A DNA stretch of 64,000 bases from Acidobacteriota bacterium (GTDB lineage: Bacteria; Acidobacteriota; Thermoanaerobaculia; Multivoradales; Multivoraceae): the NCBI GenBank assembly GCA_003388555.1, contig QQVD01000042.1, positions 62,001 to 126,000 of the forward strand. Reading direction: 5' to 3'. The position numbers and the translations under genes are program-made. The notes below the pieces were generated by a model. It was given only the letters and a program-made list of their open reading frames with translations, made no database searches and was not told the DNA's origin. Shown here in pieces: positions 47,805 to 57,690 of this stretch (positions are counted from its first letter, which is position 1; every line of letters starts with the position of its first letter).

Positions 47805-48323
47805 TTGACCCGACTCGACGGCCGACTCCGCAACGCCGCCAACAACGGCGAGATCGACACGGTGCGGCGGTTGCTGGCCGAGGGAGCCTCGCCCGACGCT
47901 CCCAACGCAGACGGCATGACCGGTCTGCAGCTGGCGACCCGCAACGGACACCTCGACGTGGTTGCCGAGCTGATCGCCGCGGGAGCCGACCCGTTCCGTC
48001 GTGAGCGAGGCCTGCAGAGTTCCCTGGCGATCGCCTCGAGCTCGGGAGACGCGGAGACGGTGCTCGCTCTGCTGCGGAGCGAGCGGGAACCCGTCGTCGG
48101 TGATCTGGAGAACGCCGTCGGTTGGGCCGTCGCGTTCGCCAGCCCCGAGACGATCGAGATCCTGGTCGAGCACGGTGCCGACGTCCGCGCCGTCGACCCG
48201 GCCACCGGCCGCACGGCGCTCGACCACGCGCAGTGGTGGTGCGAACAGGCGCATCCCGACAACCGGCCGAAGTTCGAGCGCGTGCTGGCAACGCTGCGCG
48301 CCTTCGCTTCCGGCGCCGGGTGA
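47805..48323 (+). CDS. ankyrin-repeat protein
   Basis: The 172-residue protein, from TTG 47805, contains three ankyrin-like repeats: LRNAANNGEIDTVRRLLAEGASPDAPNADG, LQLATRNGHLDVVAELIAAGADP and VAFASPETIEILVEHGADVRA. Such proteins bind partner proteins. It starts 13 bp after acdS, so it may be co-transcribed with it. No signal peptide. Confidence 0.75.
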   Translation: MTRLDGRLRNAANNGEIDTVRRLLAEGASPDAPNADGMTGLQLATRNGHLDVVAELIAAGADPFRRERGLQSSLAIASSSGDAETVLALLRSEREPVVGDLENAVGWAVAFASPETIEILVEHGADVRAVDPATGRTALDHAQWWCEQAHPDNRPKFERVLATLRAFASGAG

Positions 48324-48389
48324 GCGCTGGGCGGAGAGTCACCGGGGCCGCTGCGTCGGCGACTCTGCGCGACAGGAGGTCACCCGCTG

Positions 48390-48548
48390 TGAGCGGACGA
48401 TTCACCAACCCGGTCACCGCGGCGCTGCGCGATCACGCGATCACGACGATGACCTTCCCCGAGACCAGCGAGGCTCCTCCCGCGTCAATAGCGCAGGCGC
48501 GGCATTGGGCCGAGGAGCGCGGGCGCGACCGAGGGATGGGTGGATATG
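48390..48548 (+). pseudogene. possible fragment of a YbaK-like or other gene
   Basis: From GTG 48390 the frame reads SGRFTNPVTAALRDHAITTMTFPETSEAPPASIAQA. This vaguely recalls the N-terminal part of YbaK-type aminoacyl-tRNA deacylases, but it then runs into unrelated, Arg-rich sequence. It may be a truncated gene or chance. The 150 bp up to the next gene have no other feature. Confidence 0.25.
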
Positions 48549-48611
48549 CTGACTCGGTGGGCGCCGCGGCTGAGAGGTCAGGTGCCGGTTCACGACCAAG
48601 GAGCGCATTCG

Positions 48612-48988
48612 ATGCGAGCATGGATGTCGGTCTTCGCCGCTCTGCTGATCGCGATCTCGCCGTCGTCGTCTGCGCAGCAGTTCCCGCCCGAGCAGGCCCT
48701 GGTCGAGGCCACGATCGAGGCGCAGGACGACGGCACGTTCCTGTGCACTGTGCTGATCCGGGATGCCGCCGACCAGAGTGTCGTGGCAGCTCCCACGATC
48801 CGCTTCGTCAGTGGCGAGTCGGCGACGGTGACGATGACGCCGCAGGACGACACCTCGGGCACCTTGAAGGTCGACGTCGTCGCGGACGCAGACGCCGCTT
48901 CGGCCCGCGCCTCACCGTCGCCGCGGTGGAGAACGGCGTCGAGCGCAAGTTGCAGAAGCTGAGCGTGCAGCTGAAGCCGATGGGCTGA
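48612..48988 (+). CDS. small secreted protein with a frameshift near the C-terminus
   Basis: ATG 48612 opens a signal peptide (WMSVFAALLIAISPSSSAQQ) and a beta domain: LVEATIEAQDDGTFLCTVLIRDAADQ, TIRFVSGESATVTMTPQDDTSGTLKVDVVAD. At about 48890 the frame must shift to reach RFGPRLTVAAVENGVERKLQKLSVQLKPMG and TGA 48988, which completes the domain. In the original frame the tail is Ser/Arg-rich and unlike it. Either a real frameshift mutation or an error. Confidence 0.55.
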
Positions 48989-49013
48989 GCCGGTGGCGGA
49001 TGGAGGGCGCCAG

Positions 49014-49427
49014 GTGAGGGCCTGGAGGATCGTGTCTCGGGTGGTCGCGGTCTTCTACGGCTACGGCGCCCTGGTGCACGTGCTGAACATGTTGAGCCTC
49101 ACCGGATTCGACTGGCCGGCGGCGCCGCTGCGCTGGCAGGTGCTGGACGTCGCGTATCTGTGGCTCGATCTCCTGGTCGCCGTCGGACTGTGGCGTGGCT
49201 GGAGCGCCGGTGTCGCCGCGTTCTACGTCGCGGCGTCGAGTCAGGTCGTGCTCTACACGGTGCTGCGCGAGTGGATCCTCGACGTGCCCCCGGAGTTCAC
49301 GGTTTCGGCCGAGCAGCGCGACTACCTCTCCGGGCTCGTGGTCTTCCACCTCGTGACGCTGGTCGCCGTCTCGGCGGCGCTCTGGGTGCGCCATCAACGC
49401 CTGGCTCCTGGCGTGCGAACCGACTGA
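49014..49427 (+). CDS. membrane protein, unknown function
   Basis: The 137-residue protein starts at GTG 49014 with GGAGGGC upstream; GTG 48993 is an alternative. It has about four membrane segments (VSRVVAVFYGYGALVHVLNML, VLDVAYLWLDLLVAVGLW, SAGVAAFYVAASSQVVLYTV and LVVFHLVTLVAVSAALWV). No family is recognised. Confidence 0.55.
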   Translation: MRAWRIVSRVVAVFYGYGALVHVLNMLSLTGFDWPAAPLRWQVLDVAYLWLDLLVAVGLWRGWSAGVAAFYVAASSQVVLYTVLREWILDVPPEFTVSAEQRDYLSGLVVFHLVTLVAVSAALWVRHQRLAPGVRTD

Positions 49428-49498
49428 GCTCCCGACGTCGAGGCTGCTGATCCAGGTGGCGCACCGGCCGCGGTCGCCGATCGGTCCGGATCCGCGCT

Positions 49499-50140
49499 CT
49501 ACAGCCGGTCGATGAGCTGGTGCAGGTCGCCAGCGATCAGCGCCGGGTCGGTGTAGGCCGGGTAGGTGAGCACGACGCGGCCTTCGCCGTCGACGAGGAA
49601 GAGCGTCGCGGTGTGGTCGACGGTGTAGTTGTCGGGCTTCTCGGGATCGAAGGGCGGCTGCGCCTCGACCACCAGGCCGAAACTCTCCACGGTGCGCGCG
49701 AGCTGCTGCTCGTCGAGCCGCACACCGTAGGCCTCGGCGTCGAAGGCGCGCACGTAGCGGCCGATCTGGTCGAGGGTGTCGCGCGGCGGATCGACGCTGG
49801 CGAAGACCACCGCGACGCGGTCGGCGTTGTCGCCGAGGACCTCGCGGGCGCGATCGAGGTTGCCGAGGGTGATCGGACAGACGTCGGGGCACGAGGTGAA
49901 GCCGAAGAAGACCAGCGCGAACGGCTCCTCGAGCGCGGTGAGGTCGAACGGCGTGCCGTCGTAGTGGGTGCCCTCGAGCACCCTCGGCGGCCCCGGTTCG
50001 ACAGCGACGCGACCCGAGAGCTCGGGCTCGGGGCGGCAGGCGATCGTCAGCAGGGCCAGGAGTGCCAGCAGGGCCAGCGGAGCCAGCAGAGTGGCCAGCG
50101 CGACCGGAGCGCCGGCAGACGGGGAGCTTCGGTACGTCAT
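49499..50140 (-). CDS. SCO1/SenC-like copper-binding thioredoxin-fold lipoprotein
   Basis: The 213-residue protein from ATG 50140 has a signal LLAPLALLALLALLTIAC with a lipobox Cys. The SCO fold carries the copper/thiol motif CPDVC in FTSCPDVCPITLGNL and the distal His in VDHTATLFLVDGEG. SCO proteins deliver copper to cytochrome oxidase or act as thiol-disulphide reductases. It overlaps the RND pump gene by four bases and is co-transcribed with it, which ties copper or redox handling to efflux here. Confidence 0.9.
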   Translation of the reverse strand: MTYRSSPSAGAPVALATLLAPLALLALLALLTIACRPEPELSGRVAVEPGPPRVLEGTHYDGTPFDLTALEEPFALVFFGFTSCPDVCPITLGNLDRAREVLGDNADRVAVVFASVDPPRDTLDQIGRYVRAFDAEAYGVRLDEQQLARTVESFGLVVEAQPPFDPEKPDNYTVDHTATLFLVDGEGRVVLTYPAYTDPALIAGDLHQLIDRL

Positions 50141-53100
50141 CCGTGCGCACCCGCCGGCAGCTCCTCGGCGTCGCCCGCCGCGTCGCCTTCCTCGTCGGCG
50201 ACGTCCCAGTGCGGCGCCTCGCGTGCCGCGAGATGGCGTCCGGTGACCTTCACCGACAGGTCGTCGACGATCCGGTAGACGCACGGGATCAGGCCGAGGC
50301 AGAGCACGGTGGAGAAGATCAGGCCGCAGGCGATGGCGATCGCCATCGGCTTGAGGAAGTCGTCGACGCCGAACAGGCCGAGCGCCACCGGCAGCAGACC
50401 GAGGATGGTGGTCACCGAGGTGAGGATGATCGGCCGCAGGCGCATGCTCGACGCCTCTACGATCGACTCCATCGCAGCCAGGCCCTCGCTGCGCTTGCGG
50501 TTGATGAAGTCGATCAGGATCAGGCTGTCGTTGACCACGATGCCGGCCAGGGCGATGGTGCCGATCGCCGCGAACATGCCGAGCGGCTCGCGCAGCAGCC
50601 AGAAGCCGAGCACCACGCCGATGAAGGCGAACGGCACCGAGCACATGACGATCAGCGGCTGCACGAAGGAGCGGAAGAGGCCGCCGAGGATGACGTAGAT
50701 GAGCACGACCGAGATGCCCAGCGCGCGCACCATCGAGGCGAGGCTCTCCTGGGTGTCCTCGTATTCGCCGCCGAGGGTCAGCGTGTAGCCGGGGTAGCGC
50801 TGGCCGAGGTCGGCGAACTCCTCGAGCAGACGTCGGTTGACGGCGGTGGAGGTCTCGGCGCCTTCGGCGAGATCGGCGGTGACGACGATGGTGCGGTTCT
50901 CGAAGTAGTGACCGATCTGCGAGATCCCCTGGTGGCGCGCCATGCTCGCCAGGCTCGAGAACGGCACCATGCCGTGCGGCGTGGTGAACTGCATGTCGGC
51001 AAGCGCCGCGAGGCTGGAGCGCTCCGACTCGGCGTACTTGACCATCACCTCGATCTCTTCGTCGCCGTCGTAGACCCGCGTCGCCTCGAGGCCGTCGAAG
51101 GCGCCGCGGATCTCGGTGGCGACGGTGCGCACATCGAGGCCGAGCTCGGCGATGCGCTCGAGATCGAGCTCGGGGCGCACCTCGTCCTTGCCGACCGGGA
51201 AGTTGTCGGCGATGTCCTCGACCCCGTCGACGGTGGCGAGGAAGAGCTTCACCTCGTCGGCGATCTGGCGCAGGGTCTCGAAGCTGTCGCCGCTGATCCG
51301 CACCGCCACCGGCTTGCCCACCGGCGGGCCGTCGCGGGCGTCGACGTACTGGATGGCGCGCGCGCCGGTGAGGTCGGTGAGGCTGTCGCGCAGCTCGTCG
51401 CGCACCGCCTGGCCGCTGCGCTCGCGCCGTCGCAGGTCGACGAGGTCGACCACCACCTCGCCGACGTTGCTGCCGGTGCCGCGGTTGGGGCTGTTCTGCT
51501 GCATCGAGCCGACCTCGGTGCGCACGCTGTCGGCCTCGCCGTTGCGGCCGGTGATCTCGAGCGCCCGAGCCTCGATCTCGCCGAGCAGCCGGGTGGTCTC
51601 CTCGATCGTCGCGCCGGGAGGCGCCTCGACGGTCACCGCGAACGACTCGAGATCGCGGCCGCCGAAGAGCACGAAGTCCATGCGGAAGAAGGCGAGGTGC
51701 AGGCAGAAGGCGGCCAGCGCGAGCACCGCGGCGACGGAGAGGTAGCGCCAGCGCAGGGCGAAGCCGAGCGCCCTCCGGTAGTGGCCGAGCAGGCGACCGA
51801 ACCAGGGGCGCGACTCTTCGGCGCGCCGCCGCTTGCCGCGACCGCCCCACTCGGCGACGTGCGACGGCAGGATCACGAACGCCTCGAAGAGCGAAGCGAG
51901 CAGGGCGCAGGTGACCACCACCGGGATGATGCTCATGAACTCGCCGAGGATGCCCTCCATCAGCAGCAGCGGCAGGAAGGCGGCGACCGTGGTGGCGATG
52001 GTGGCGCTGACCGGCAGCATGATCTGCTCGGTGCCGTGCACCGCGGCGCGCGTGATGCTCATCCCCGACTCGTAGTGGCGGTAGATGTTCTCGCACACGA
52101 CGATCGCGTCGTCGACCACCAGGCCGATCACCAGGATGAGGCTGAACAGCACCATGGTGTCGATCGAGTAGCCGATGAAGTCGATGACCACGAAGGTGGC
52201 GAGGAACGAGACCGGGATGCCGAGCGCCACCATCAGAGCGGCGCGCCGGCCGATGAAGATCGAGATCGACAGAACCACCAGGGCGAGGCCGAGCAGCAGG
52301 TTCGAGTAGAGGCCCGACAGGCGGTTGCGGATCTCGATCGACGAGTCGTCGACGATCCGCATCTCGAGGCCGGCGGGAAGCTGCGCGGTCATCTCGGTCG
52401 CCAGCTCGTGGATCTGGTCGACGACCGACAGGGTGTTGGCGCTCTGGTCCTTGGTGACGATGAGGTTGACGCTCTCGGCGCCGTCGAGGCGCGCCAGCGA
52501 TCGACGGTCCTCGAAGGTGTCGCGCACCGTCGCGACGTCGGCGATGCGCACGAAGCCGGGGGTGCCGTCGTCGGCGACCGTCTGGCGCACCACGGTGTCG
52601 CGGATCTGGTCGAGGTCGCGGAACTCGGCCTCGGTGCGCACCGCGAACTCGGCCCGATCGAGCCGGATCAGGCCGCCGGGCAGGTTGAGGTTGCGGCGCT
52701 GCAGCGCGGTCGCCAGATCCTGCAGCGACAGCCGGTAGGAGGCGAGGCGGGCGGGATCCGCCTCGACCCAGATCTCGCGCTCGCGCACCCCGGTGACCCG
52801 CACCTCGGAGACGCCGGGCAGGGTCTTGAGCCGGTCCTCGAGGGCGTCGGCGAACTCCTTGATCTCGTGCTCGGGCGCGGTGCCCAGGATCGCCACGGTG
52901 GCGGTGGCGAACGGCGGCTTCATCTCGAGCACCACCGGCGGCTCGGCGTCCTCGGGGAAGCGCTGCACCTGAGCGATGCGGTTCTGGATCTCGGTGACCT
53001 TCTCGAAGTTGTGCTCCGAGTCGAGATCGAACTGCACGATGATCATCGACAGCCCTTCGAGCGAGGTCGACTCGATCGTCTCGATATCGGCCACCTGGGC

Positions 53101-53313
53101 GATCTCCTCCTCGAGCGGGATCGTCACCAGCTGCTCGACCTCCTTCGGCGAGGCGCCGGGGAAGAGGGTCTGCACGAACGCCCCCGCCATGGCGACATCG
53201 GGGTACTGCGACTTCGGCATCTGCCGGTAGGCGGCGATGCCGGCGAGTACCGTGAGGATGACGATCAGGTGCACCAGCACCGGATTGCCGACGGAGAACT
53301 TGGGCAGGCTCAT
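50137..53313 (-). CDS. RND-family efflux permease (AcrB/HAE1-like)
   Basis: The 1058-residue permease starts at ATG 53313 (MSLPKFSVGNPVLVHLIVIL). It has the RND layout: a first membrane helix, two large periplasmic loops, and helices II-VI including VVDDAIVVCENIYRH (adjacent Asp pair for proton relay). A second half repeats the plan (FGVDDFLKPMAIAIACGLIF). It exports hydrophobic compounds, or possibly metals, using the proton gradient. It sits between its adaptor and a SCO1-like gene, 28 bp from the former. Confidence 0.93.
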   Translation of the reverse strand: MSLPKFSVGNPVLVHLIVILTVLAGIAAYRQMPKSQYPDVAMAGAFVQTLFPGASPKEVEQLVTIPLEEEIAQVADIETIESTSLEGLSMIIVQFDLDSEHNFEKVTEIQNRIAQVQRFPEDAEPPVVLEMKPPFATATVAILGTAPEHEIKEFADALEDRLKTLPGVSEVRVTGVREREIWVEADPARLASYRLSLQDLATALQRRNLNLPGGLIRLDRAEFAVRTEAEFRDLDQIRDTVVRQTVADDGTPGFVRIADVATVRDTFEDRRSLARLDGAESVNLIVTKDQSANTLSVVDQIHELATEMTAQLPAGLEMRIVDDSSIEIRNRLSGLYSNLLLGLALVVLSISIFIGRRAALMVALGIPVSFLATFVVIDFIGYSIDTMVLFSLILVIGLVVDDAIVVCENIYRHYESGMSITRAAVHGTEQIMLPVSATIATTVAAFLPLLLMEGILGEFMSIIPVVVTCALLASLFEAFVILPSHVAEWGGRGKRRRAEESRPWFGRLLGHYRRALGFALRWRYLSVAAVLALAAFCLHLAFFRMDFVLFGGRDLESFAVTVEAPPGATIEETTRLLGEIEARALEITGRNGEADSVRTEVGSMQQNSPNRGTGSNVGEVVVDLVDLRRRERSGQAVRDELRDSLTDLTGARAIQYVDARDGPPVGKPVAVRISGDSFETLRQIADEVKLFLATVDGVEDIADNFPVGKDEVRPELDLERIAELGLDVRTVATEIRGAFDGLEATRVYDGDEEIEVMVKYAESERSSLAALADMQFTTPHGMVPFSSLASMARHQGISQIGHYFENRTIVVTADLAEGAETSTAVNRRLLEEFADLGQRYPGYTLTLGGEYEDTQESLASMVRALGISVVLIYVILGGLFRSFVQPLIVMCSVPFAFIGVVLGFWLLREPLGMFAAIGTIALAGIVVNDSLILIDFINRKRSEGLAAMESIVEASSMRLRPIILTSVTTILGLLPVALGLFGVDDFLKPMAIAIACGLIFSTVLCLGLIPCVYRIVDDLSVKVTGRHLAAREAPHWDVADEEGDAAGDAEELPAGAHG

Positions 53314-53341
53314 GGCGGCTGCGGTGATCGGTCTTCGGCGC

Positions 53342-54568
53342 TCAGTCGAAGACGCTGCTCGGAGGTTGGTCGTGCACGCGGCGCACCCGCAGCGCGTCGC
53401 CTTCGGCGATCGCCGCCTGGCCGAGGATGACCACCTGGAGCTCGGCGGGCTCGGCGGCGCTGCCGAGGTCGGCGCCCGCCGCGGCGCCGTCGCGGGCCGG
53501 CGCACTCTCGGAGGTCAGCACGAGGTCGGTGGAGAGCACGGCGAGGTCCGCGGTCTGCGAGACGATTCGCGTCTCGGCCCGCACCGCCCGCCCGTCGCGG
53601 ACCAGGAAGAGGTAGGAGCGGTCGCCTTCGCGCAGCAGGGCGCTCTCGGGAACCAGGTAGGCGCTGTCGTGACGCCGCCGCACCACGTCGGCGCGGCCGG
53701 CCATGCCGGGCAGCAGCGGTGCGTCGACGGGATTCTCCATCCGCAGCTCGACGCGGAAGGTGCGGGTTCCCTCGGCGCCGGCCGGGGCGATGCCGACCAC
53801 CGTGCCACGGTAGGCGCGCTCGGGCCTCGCGTCGATCTCGACCTCGATCTCCTCGCCGCCGTTGAGCGAGACGACGTCACGCTCCGACACCGAGAAGACG
53901 AACTTCACCGGATCGGTGGCGACGAGGTCGTAGAGGGGAGTGCCCGGAGCCACGTACTCACCGGGGGAGACGTGGCGCCGAGCGACTCGCGCGTCGAGTG
54001 GCGATCGGATCGTGGTGCGCTCGAGGTCGACCCGGGCCACCGCCAGGTCGGCCTCGCGGGCCGCCAGCTCGTCGCTGGCGACGTCGAAGGCTCGCTGCGC
54101 GGCGTCGCGAGCCTGCTCGGCGGTGACCTGGTCCTCGAACAGGCGCAGCTGTCGCTCGAGATCCCGCTGCGCCCACGCGAGCTCCGTGCGGGCGCGGGCG
54201 ACGTCGGCCTCGAGGCGCTGCACCTGCGCCTGCTGGGCCCGCGCGTCGAGCTCGACGAGCACGGTGCCGCGGCTGACGGGCTCGCCGATCTCCAGGTGGA
54301 CCCGCAGCACCCGGCCGGCGATCTCCGCCGCGACGGTGGCTCGTTCATCGGCCTCGACCACGCCGGGCGCCGCGTAGCGCTCGTCGAACGGGCGCGGCAC
54401 CAGGCGCAGGGTCTCCACCGGGACCGCCGTCTCGGCCTCGGAATCCCCGGGCGAGATGTCGGCGGCGGCGTCGCCGCAGGCCAGGCTCGAGAGGTAGAGA
54501 GCGACGCTGCACAGCGCCGCGAGCGCGGCCGGCCGAAGCGGTGCGACGAGAAGGCGGGACAGGGGCAC
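53342..54568 (-). CDS. RND periplasmic adaptor (membrane fusion protein), lipoprotein
   Basis: The 408-residue adaptor starts at GTG 54568 with a lipobox (LYLSSLAC). The MFP domains are in order: APGVVEADERATVAAEIAGRVLRVHLEIGEPVSRGTVLVELD, a coiled-coil hairpin (VQRLEADVARARTELAW...ERTTIRSPLDARVARR), GEYVAPGTPLYDL, and a beta-barrel (VEIDARPERAYRGTVVGIAPAGAEGTRTFRV). It links the RND pump to an outer-membrane factor, not found in this window. A TTG/ATG-like start at 54613 is possible but less likely. Confidence 0.92.
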   Translation of the reverse strand: MPLSRLLVAPLRPAALAALCSVALYLSSLACGDAAADISPGDSEAETAVPVETLRLVPRPFDERYAAPGVVEADERATVAAEIAGRVLRVHLEIGEPVSRGTVLVELDARAQQAQVQRLEADVARARTELAWAQRDLERQLRLFEDQVTAEQARDAAQRAFDVASDELAAREADLAVARVDLERTTIRSPLDARVARRHVSPGEYVAPGTPLYDLVATDPVKFVFSVSERDVVSLNGGEEIEVEIDARPERAYRGTVVGIAPAGAEGTRTFRVELRMENPVDAPLLPGMAGRADVVRRRHDSAYLVPESALLREGDRSYLFLVRDGRAVRAETRIVSQTADLAVLSTDLVLTSESAPARDGAAAGADLGSAAEPAELQVVILGQAAIAEGDALRVRRVHDQPPSSVFD

Positions 54569-54704
54569 GCAGGGCTCCCGGAGGCGAGCGGGGAGATATG
54601 GGACGGCGGCCAACTGGCCGAGTGGTCAGTAGGCGGTCGCCAGTCTAGCGCGCCGGGCCATCGGCCGGCCCCGAGTCGTTCCGCTGGTGGCCCAAGGAAC
54701 GCCG

Positions 54705-57614
54705 ATGGCGCAACTTCGCCCATCGCAGCTTGTTGGCAACATAGGAGGAATGCTCCCAGATCGTCCGCCAGCCCGTCGTCCCGCAGGTCGTGTGCGGTGC
54801 CTGGCGCCGTCGCTCCCGCGAGCGACCGGCGCCGGTTCGCGTCGGCGCACGGCGGCGTTTGCACGGGCTTCGGCGCTCGCGGTCCTGCTGGCGGTCCTCG
54901 GCGCCTCCTCCGTGGGGGCAGACGGCCGCCAGCTCGCACGGGTGGCAGGTGGCCTGAGCTCCGAGAGTGCCGGCGGAGCGGCGCCCCGGAGGATCGAGCT
55001 GACGCCGTTCGATGCGGCGGCGCCGTCTCGCTGGGTGGAGCTCGACGACAGCGGTCGCTTCCTCTTCGCCGCCGTGGCGCCGGGGGAGTACGAGCTGGCG
55101 TTCGCCGGCGTGGCTCGGCGGATCGAGGTGATGCCGGGTGGCACGTACGAGATCGCGTTGCCTCTGCGCCGCGTCGCTGCGGCGCCGGTCGTCGCGGAGG
55201 AGCTCGTGGTGCTGGCGGGCGAGGGTCGGCGCGAGCCGCAGAGCGTCGTCTACGGTCGTTCGGGCACGCTGCTCGAGCTGCTGCCGGCGGCGTCACGCTC
55301 GGCGCCCAGTCTCAGCGAGACGCTGCCGACCGCGGTGCACGACGCCGCCTCGCGCTTCGGCGGTGAGCGGGCGCCGGCGCTCGGCGGCGGCCTGCAGCAC
55401 GAGCTGGTCTCGCTGCTCGACGGCGTCGACACCAGCTTCGCCCGCTCCGGAGGCCGCCTGCGCCTCTTCCTGCCGAGCGCCGCGGTGCAGCGCGTCGGCA
55501 GCCGCTTCGGCGGCCTCGGCGCCGAGTACGGTCGCGGCGCCGCGGGCGTGATCGAGCTGTCGCTGCGCTCCGGCGGCGAGTGGCCGCACGGCTCCGCGCT
55601 GGGGGTCTTCCAGAGCCCCAGCTGGCGCGCCGCGCCGAGGGGATTCGAGCTGCCGCGAGACGACCGTGTCGAGCTGCGGCCGGAGGCCACCCTGGGCGGG
55701 CCGCTGCGGCCGGAGCGCGCCTGGTTCTTCGTCGCCGCGGCGGAGACCTCGACGGCGCGCCACGACCAGCTCGACGGCGCCCTGCTCGACGTCGGCTTCC
55801 AGGTGCGCACCGCGCTGGCCAAGGCGAGCCTGGCTCCGGACCGCCGCGGCGCCCACCGCCTGACGTTGCTGGCACTCGACGCGCCGGTCGAGAGGACGGT
55901 GGTGCGCCCGGGGAGCGCCGACCGCTTCACGCCGTGCCGCTGCGACGAGCAGCAGCGTCTCTTCAGCCTGCACTGGGGCGCCCAGCCGACGCCGCGTTTC
56001 GGCTTCGAGGCGCAGATCGCGTGGCGGCGCGAGGAGACGGCGCGCTCGGCGACTCCGGCGCTGCTCGAGCGGCCGCTCGATCCGGCGGCTTCACCCGACG
56101 ACCCGGACGGCAACCGCTCGCTCTACTTCGACCGCGGCTCCGGGCTGCGCTTCAACGGGCTGGCGGTCACCGGTGGCAGCGGCGACCAGAGGGCGCCGCG
56201 CGATCAGGCCGGGTGGATCGGCACCTGGTCGACGCCCGGAGCGGCGAGCTGGCAGGGCGGCGTCGACCTGCAGCGGGCCAGCTTCGCGTCGACCAGCAGC
56301 CTCGGTGACGAGTACCAGGGCGTCGGCTTCTCGCGCTCACTGCCGGGTGGCTTCGCGCAGCCTCAGTTCGTGCGCCGCTACGAGCCTTCGGTGACGGGAT
56401 GCTGCGACAGTCTCGCCGAGCTGTCGGCGCTGCACCTCGAGCGTCGCTGGAGCGCCGGCCGTTGGGCGGTGCGCCTGGGGGCGCGGCTCGACCGACAGCG
56501 GATCGAGAACGACCTCGGCGGGACGGTGGTCGAGACGGACGATCTGGCGCCGCGCTTCGGGTTCACCTTCGATCCCGGACGCGACGGGGGCCTGTTGCTG
56601 CGCGCCTCGCTCGGCCGCGTGGTGCAGACCGTGCCGCTCGAGCTGGCGCTGCGTGAGCTCTCGCGGCTGCCTGGCGGCGCCAACGTGTTCGACGAGCTGG
56701 GCTGGAACCGCGCCACCGGCCGCTACGATCGCTTCCGCCGCCGCGGCGTGCCGGCACCGGCTGCCTCCATCGGCGATCTCGACGCCTACGCCCGCGACGA
56801 GGCGGCCGCGAGCCTCGACTGGCTGCCGGCGGCGGGCTCGCGCTGGCGGCTGCAGAGCCACGTCGTCGCCTGGCGGTCGGGCGACTTCTACTGGAGCACC
56901 GACCAGTTCGACGCCGAGGGCGCGGTGGTGCGCGACGTGCGCAACTGGGAGGGCGGCTGGCGACGGGGTCTGCTCCTGGTGCAGCAGTTCGACGCCCGTC
57001 TCGGCCGGCAGGGCCGCCTGCGTCTCGACGGCGACCTGACCTGGAGCCGGATTCGCGGCAACACCTTCGAGCTCGACGACGACGCCCTCTACGAGGGGCT
57101 CGGCGGCGTCGACCCCGAGACCGGCGAGGGCGGTGTGACGGTGCGCTTCCGCACCGGCCACTCTCCACTCGAGCGGCGCTGGAGTGGCAACCTGAGGGCC
57201 GCCTGGCAGCAGCCGGTCGGCCGCTCCTGGCTGCGCCTCGGCGCCCAGCTCGGCTGGCGCAGCGGGGCTCCCTGGGGCCGCACCGCCAGCGTCGACCTGG
57301 TGCATCCGGTGTCGGACGAGGTGATCCGCAGCAGCCGCTTCGTCGAGCCGCGCGACGCCCGCAGGCTGCAAGACGAGCGCTGGCTGCACCTGTCGCTGGC
57401 GTGGTCCGGCCCGGTCCTGGGAGGCCGGCAGTCGAGCGGCGGGCGCCGCGGGCGAATCTCCGGGCTGCGGCCCGAGATCGGAATCGAGGTCGCCAACCTG
57501 ACCGACGAACAGGTGGTGCTGGGGATCAACGGCAACACCGGCGAGCCGCTGCCCGGCGTGCGGGCGCTGCAGGCGCCGCGCGAGGTGCGGGTGTGGGCGG
57601 GAGTGCGCTTCTGA
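54705..57614 (+). CDS. TonB-dependent receptor-like outer membrane protein with carboxypeptidase-regulatory N-domain
   Basis: The product is about 969 residues from ATG 54705 (AAGGAA five bases upstream). ATG 54750 and GTG 54792 are alternatives; the latter gives a more typical signal peptide (LAVLLAVLGASSVGA). After the signal comes a carboxypeptidase-regulatory sandwich (RIELTPFDAAAPSRWVELDDSG, VAPGEYELAFAG). Then follow a plug with DGVDTSFARSGGRLRL and RFGGLGAEYGRGAAGVIEL, and a long beta-barrel ending VREVRVWAGVRF-like with a terminal Phe. It imports or exports a large substrate via TonB, substrate unknown. It is divergent from the efflux operon. Confidence 0.85.
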   Translation: MAQLRPSQLVGNIGGMLPDRPPARRPAGRVRCLAPSLPRATGAGSRRRTAAFARASALAVLLAVLGASSVGADGRQLARVAGGLSSESAGGAAPRRIELTPFDAAAPSRWVELDDSGRFLFAAVAPGEYELAFAGVARRIEVMPGGTYEIALPLRRVAAAPVVAEELVVLAGEGRREPQSVVYGRSGTLLELLPAASRSAPSLSETLPTAVHDAASRFGGERAPALGGGLQHELVSLLDGVDTSFARSGGRLRLFLPSAAVQRVGSRFGGLGAEYGRGAAGVIELSLRSGGEWPHGSALGVFQSPSWRAAPRGFELPRDDRVELRPEATLGGPLRPERAWFFVAAAETSTARHDQLDGALLDVGFQVRTALAKASLAPDRRGAHRLTLLALDAPVERTVVRPGSADRFTPCRCDEQQRLFSLHWGAQPTPRFGFEAQIAWRREETARSATPALLERPLDPAASPDDPDGNRSLYFDRGSGLRFNGLAVTGGSGDQRAPRDQAGWIGTWSTPGAASWQGGVDLQRASFASTSSLGDEYQGVGFSRSLPGGFAQPQFVRRYEPSVTGCCDSLAELSALHLERRWSAGRWAVRLGARLDRQRIENDLGGTVVETDDLAPRFGFTFDPGRDGGLLLRASLGRVVQTVPLELALRELSRLPGGANVFDELGWNRATGRYDRFRRRGVPAPAASIGDLDAYARDEAAASLDWLPAAGSRWRLQSHVVAWRSGDFYWSTDQFDAEGAVVRDVRNWEGGWRRGLLLVQQFDARLGRQGRLRLDGDLTWSRIRGNTFELDDDALYEGLGGVDPETGEGGVTVRFRTGHSPLERRWSGNLRAAWQQPVGRSWLRLGAQLGWRSGAPWGRTASVDLVHPVSDEVIRSSRFVEPRDARRLQDERWLHLSLAWSGPVLGGRQSSGGRRGRISGLRPEIGIEVANLTDEQVVLGINGNTGEPLPGVRALQAPREVRVWAGVRF

Positions 57615-57690
57615 GAGCCAGGGACCGAACAGGCGGTACGAAAAGGCGCGTCGGGGTGAGTCCGTCGTTGCCGCGAGAGGAGGGTCTGAG

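Noticed and set aside
50062-53430. Very long + strand open frame (1122 codons) opposite the RND gene
   Set aside because: Antisense of a clear RND permease in GC-rich DNA; composition is Arg/Asp/His-rich repeats typical of shadow frames.
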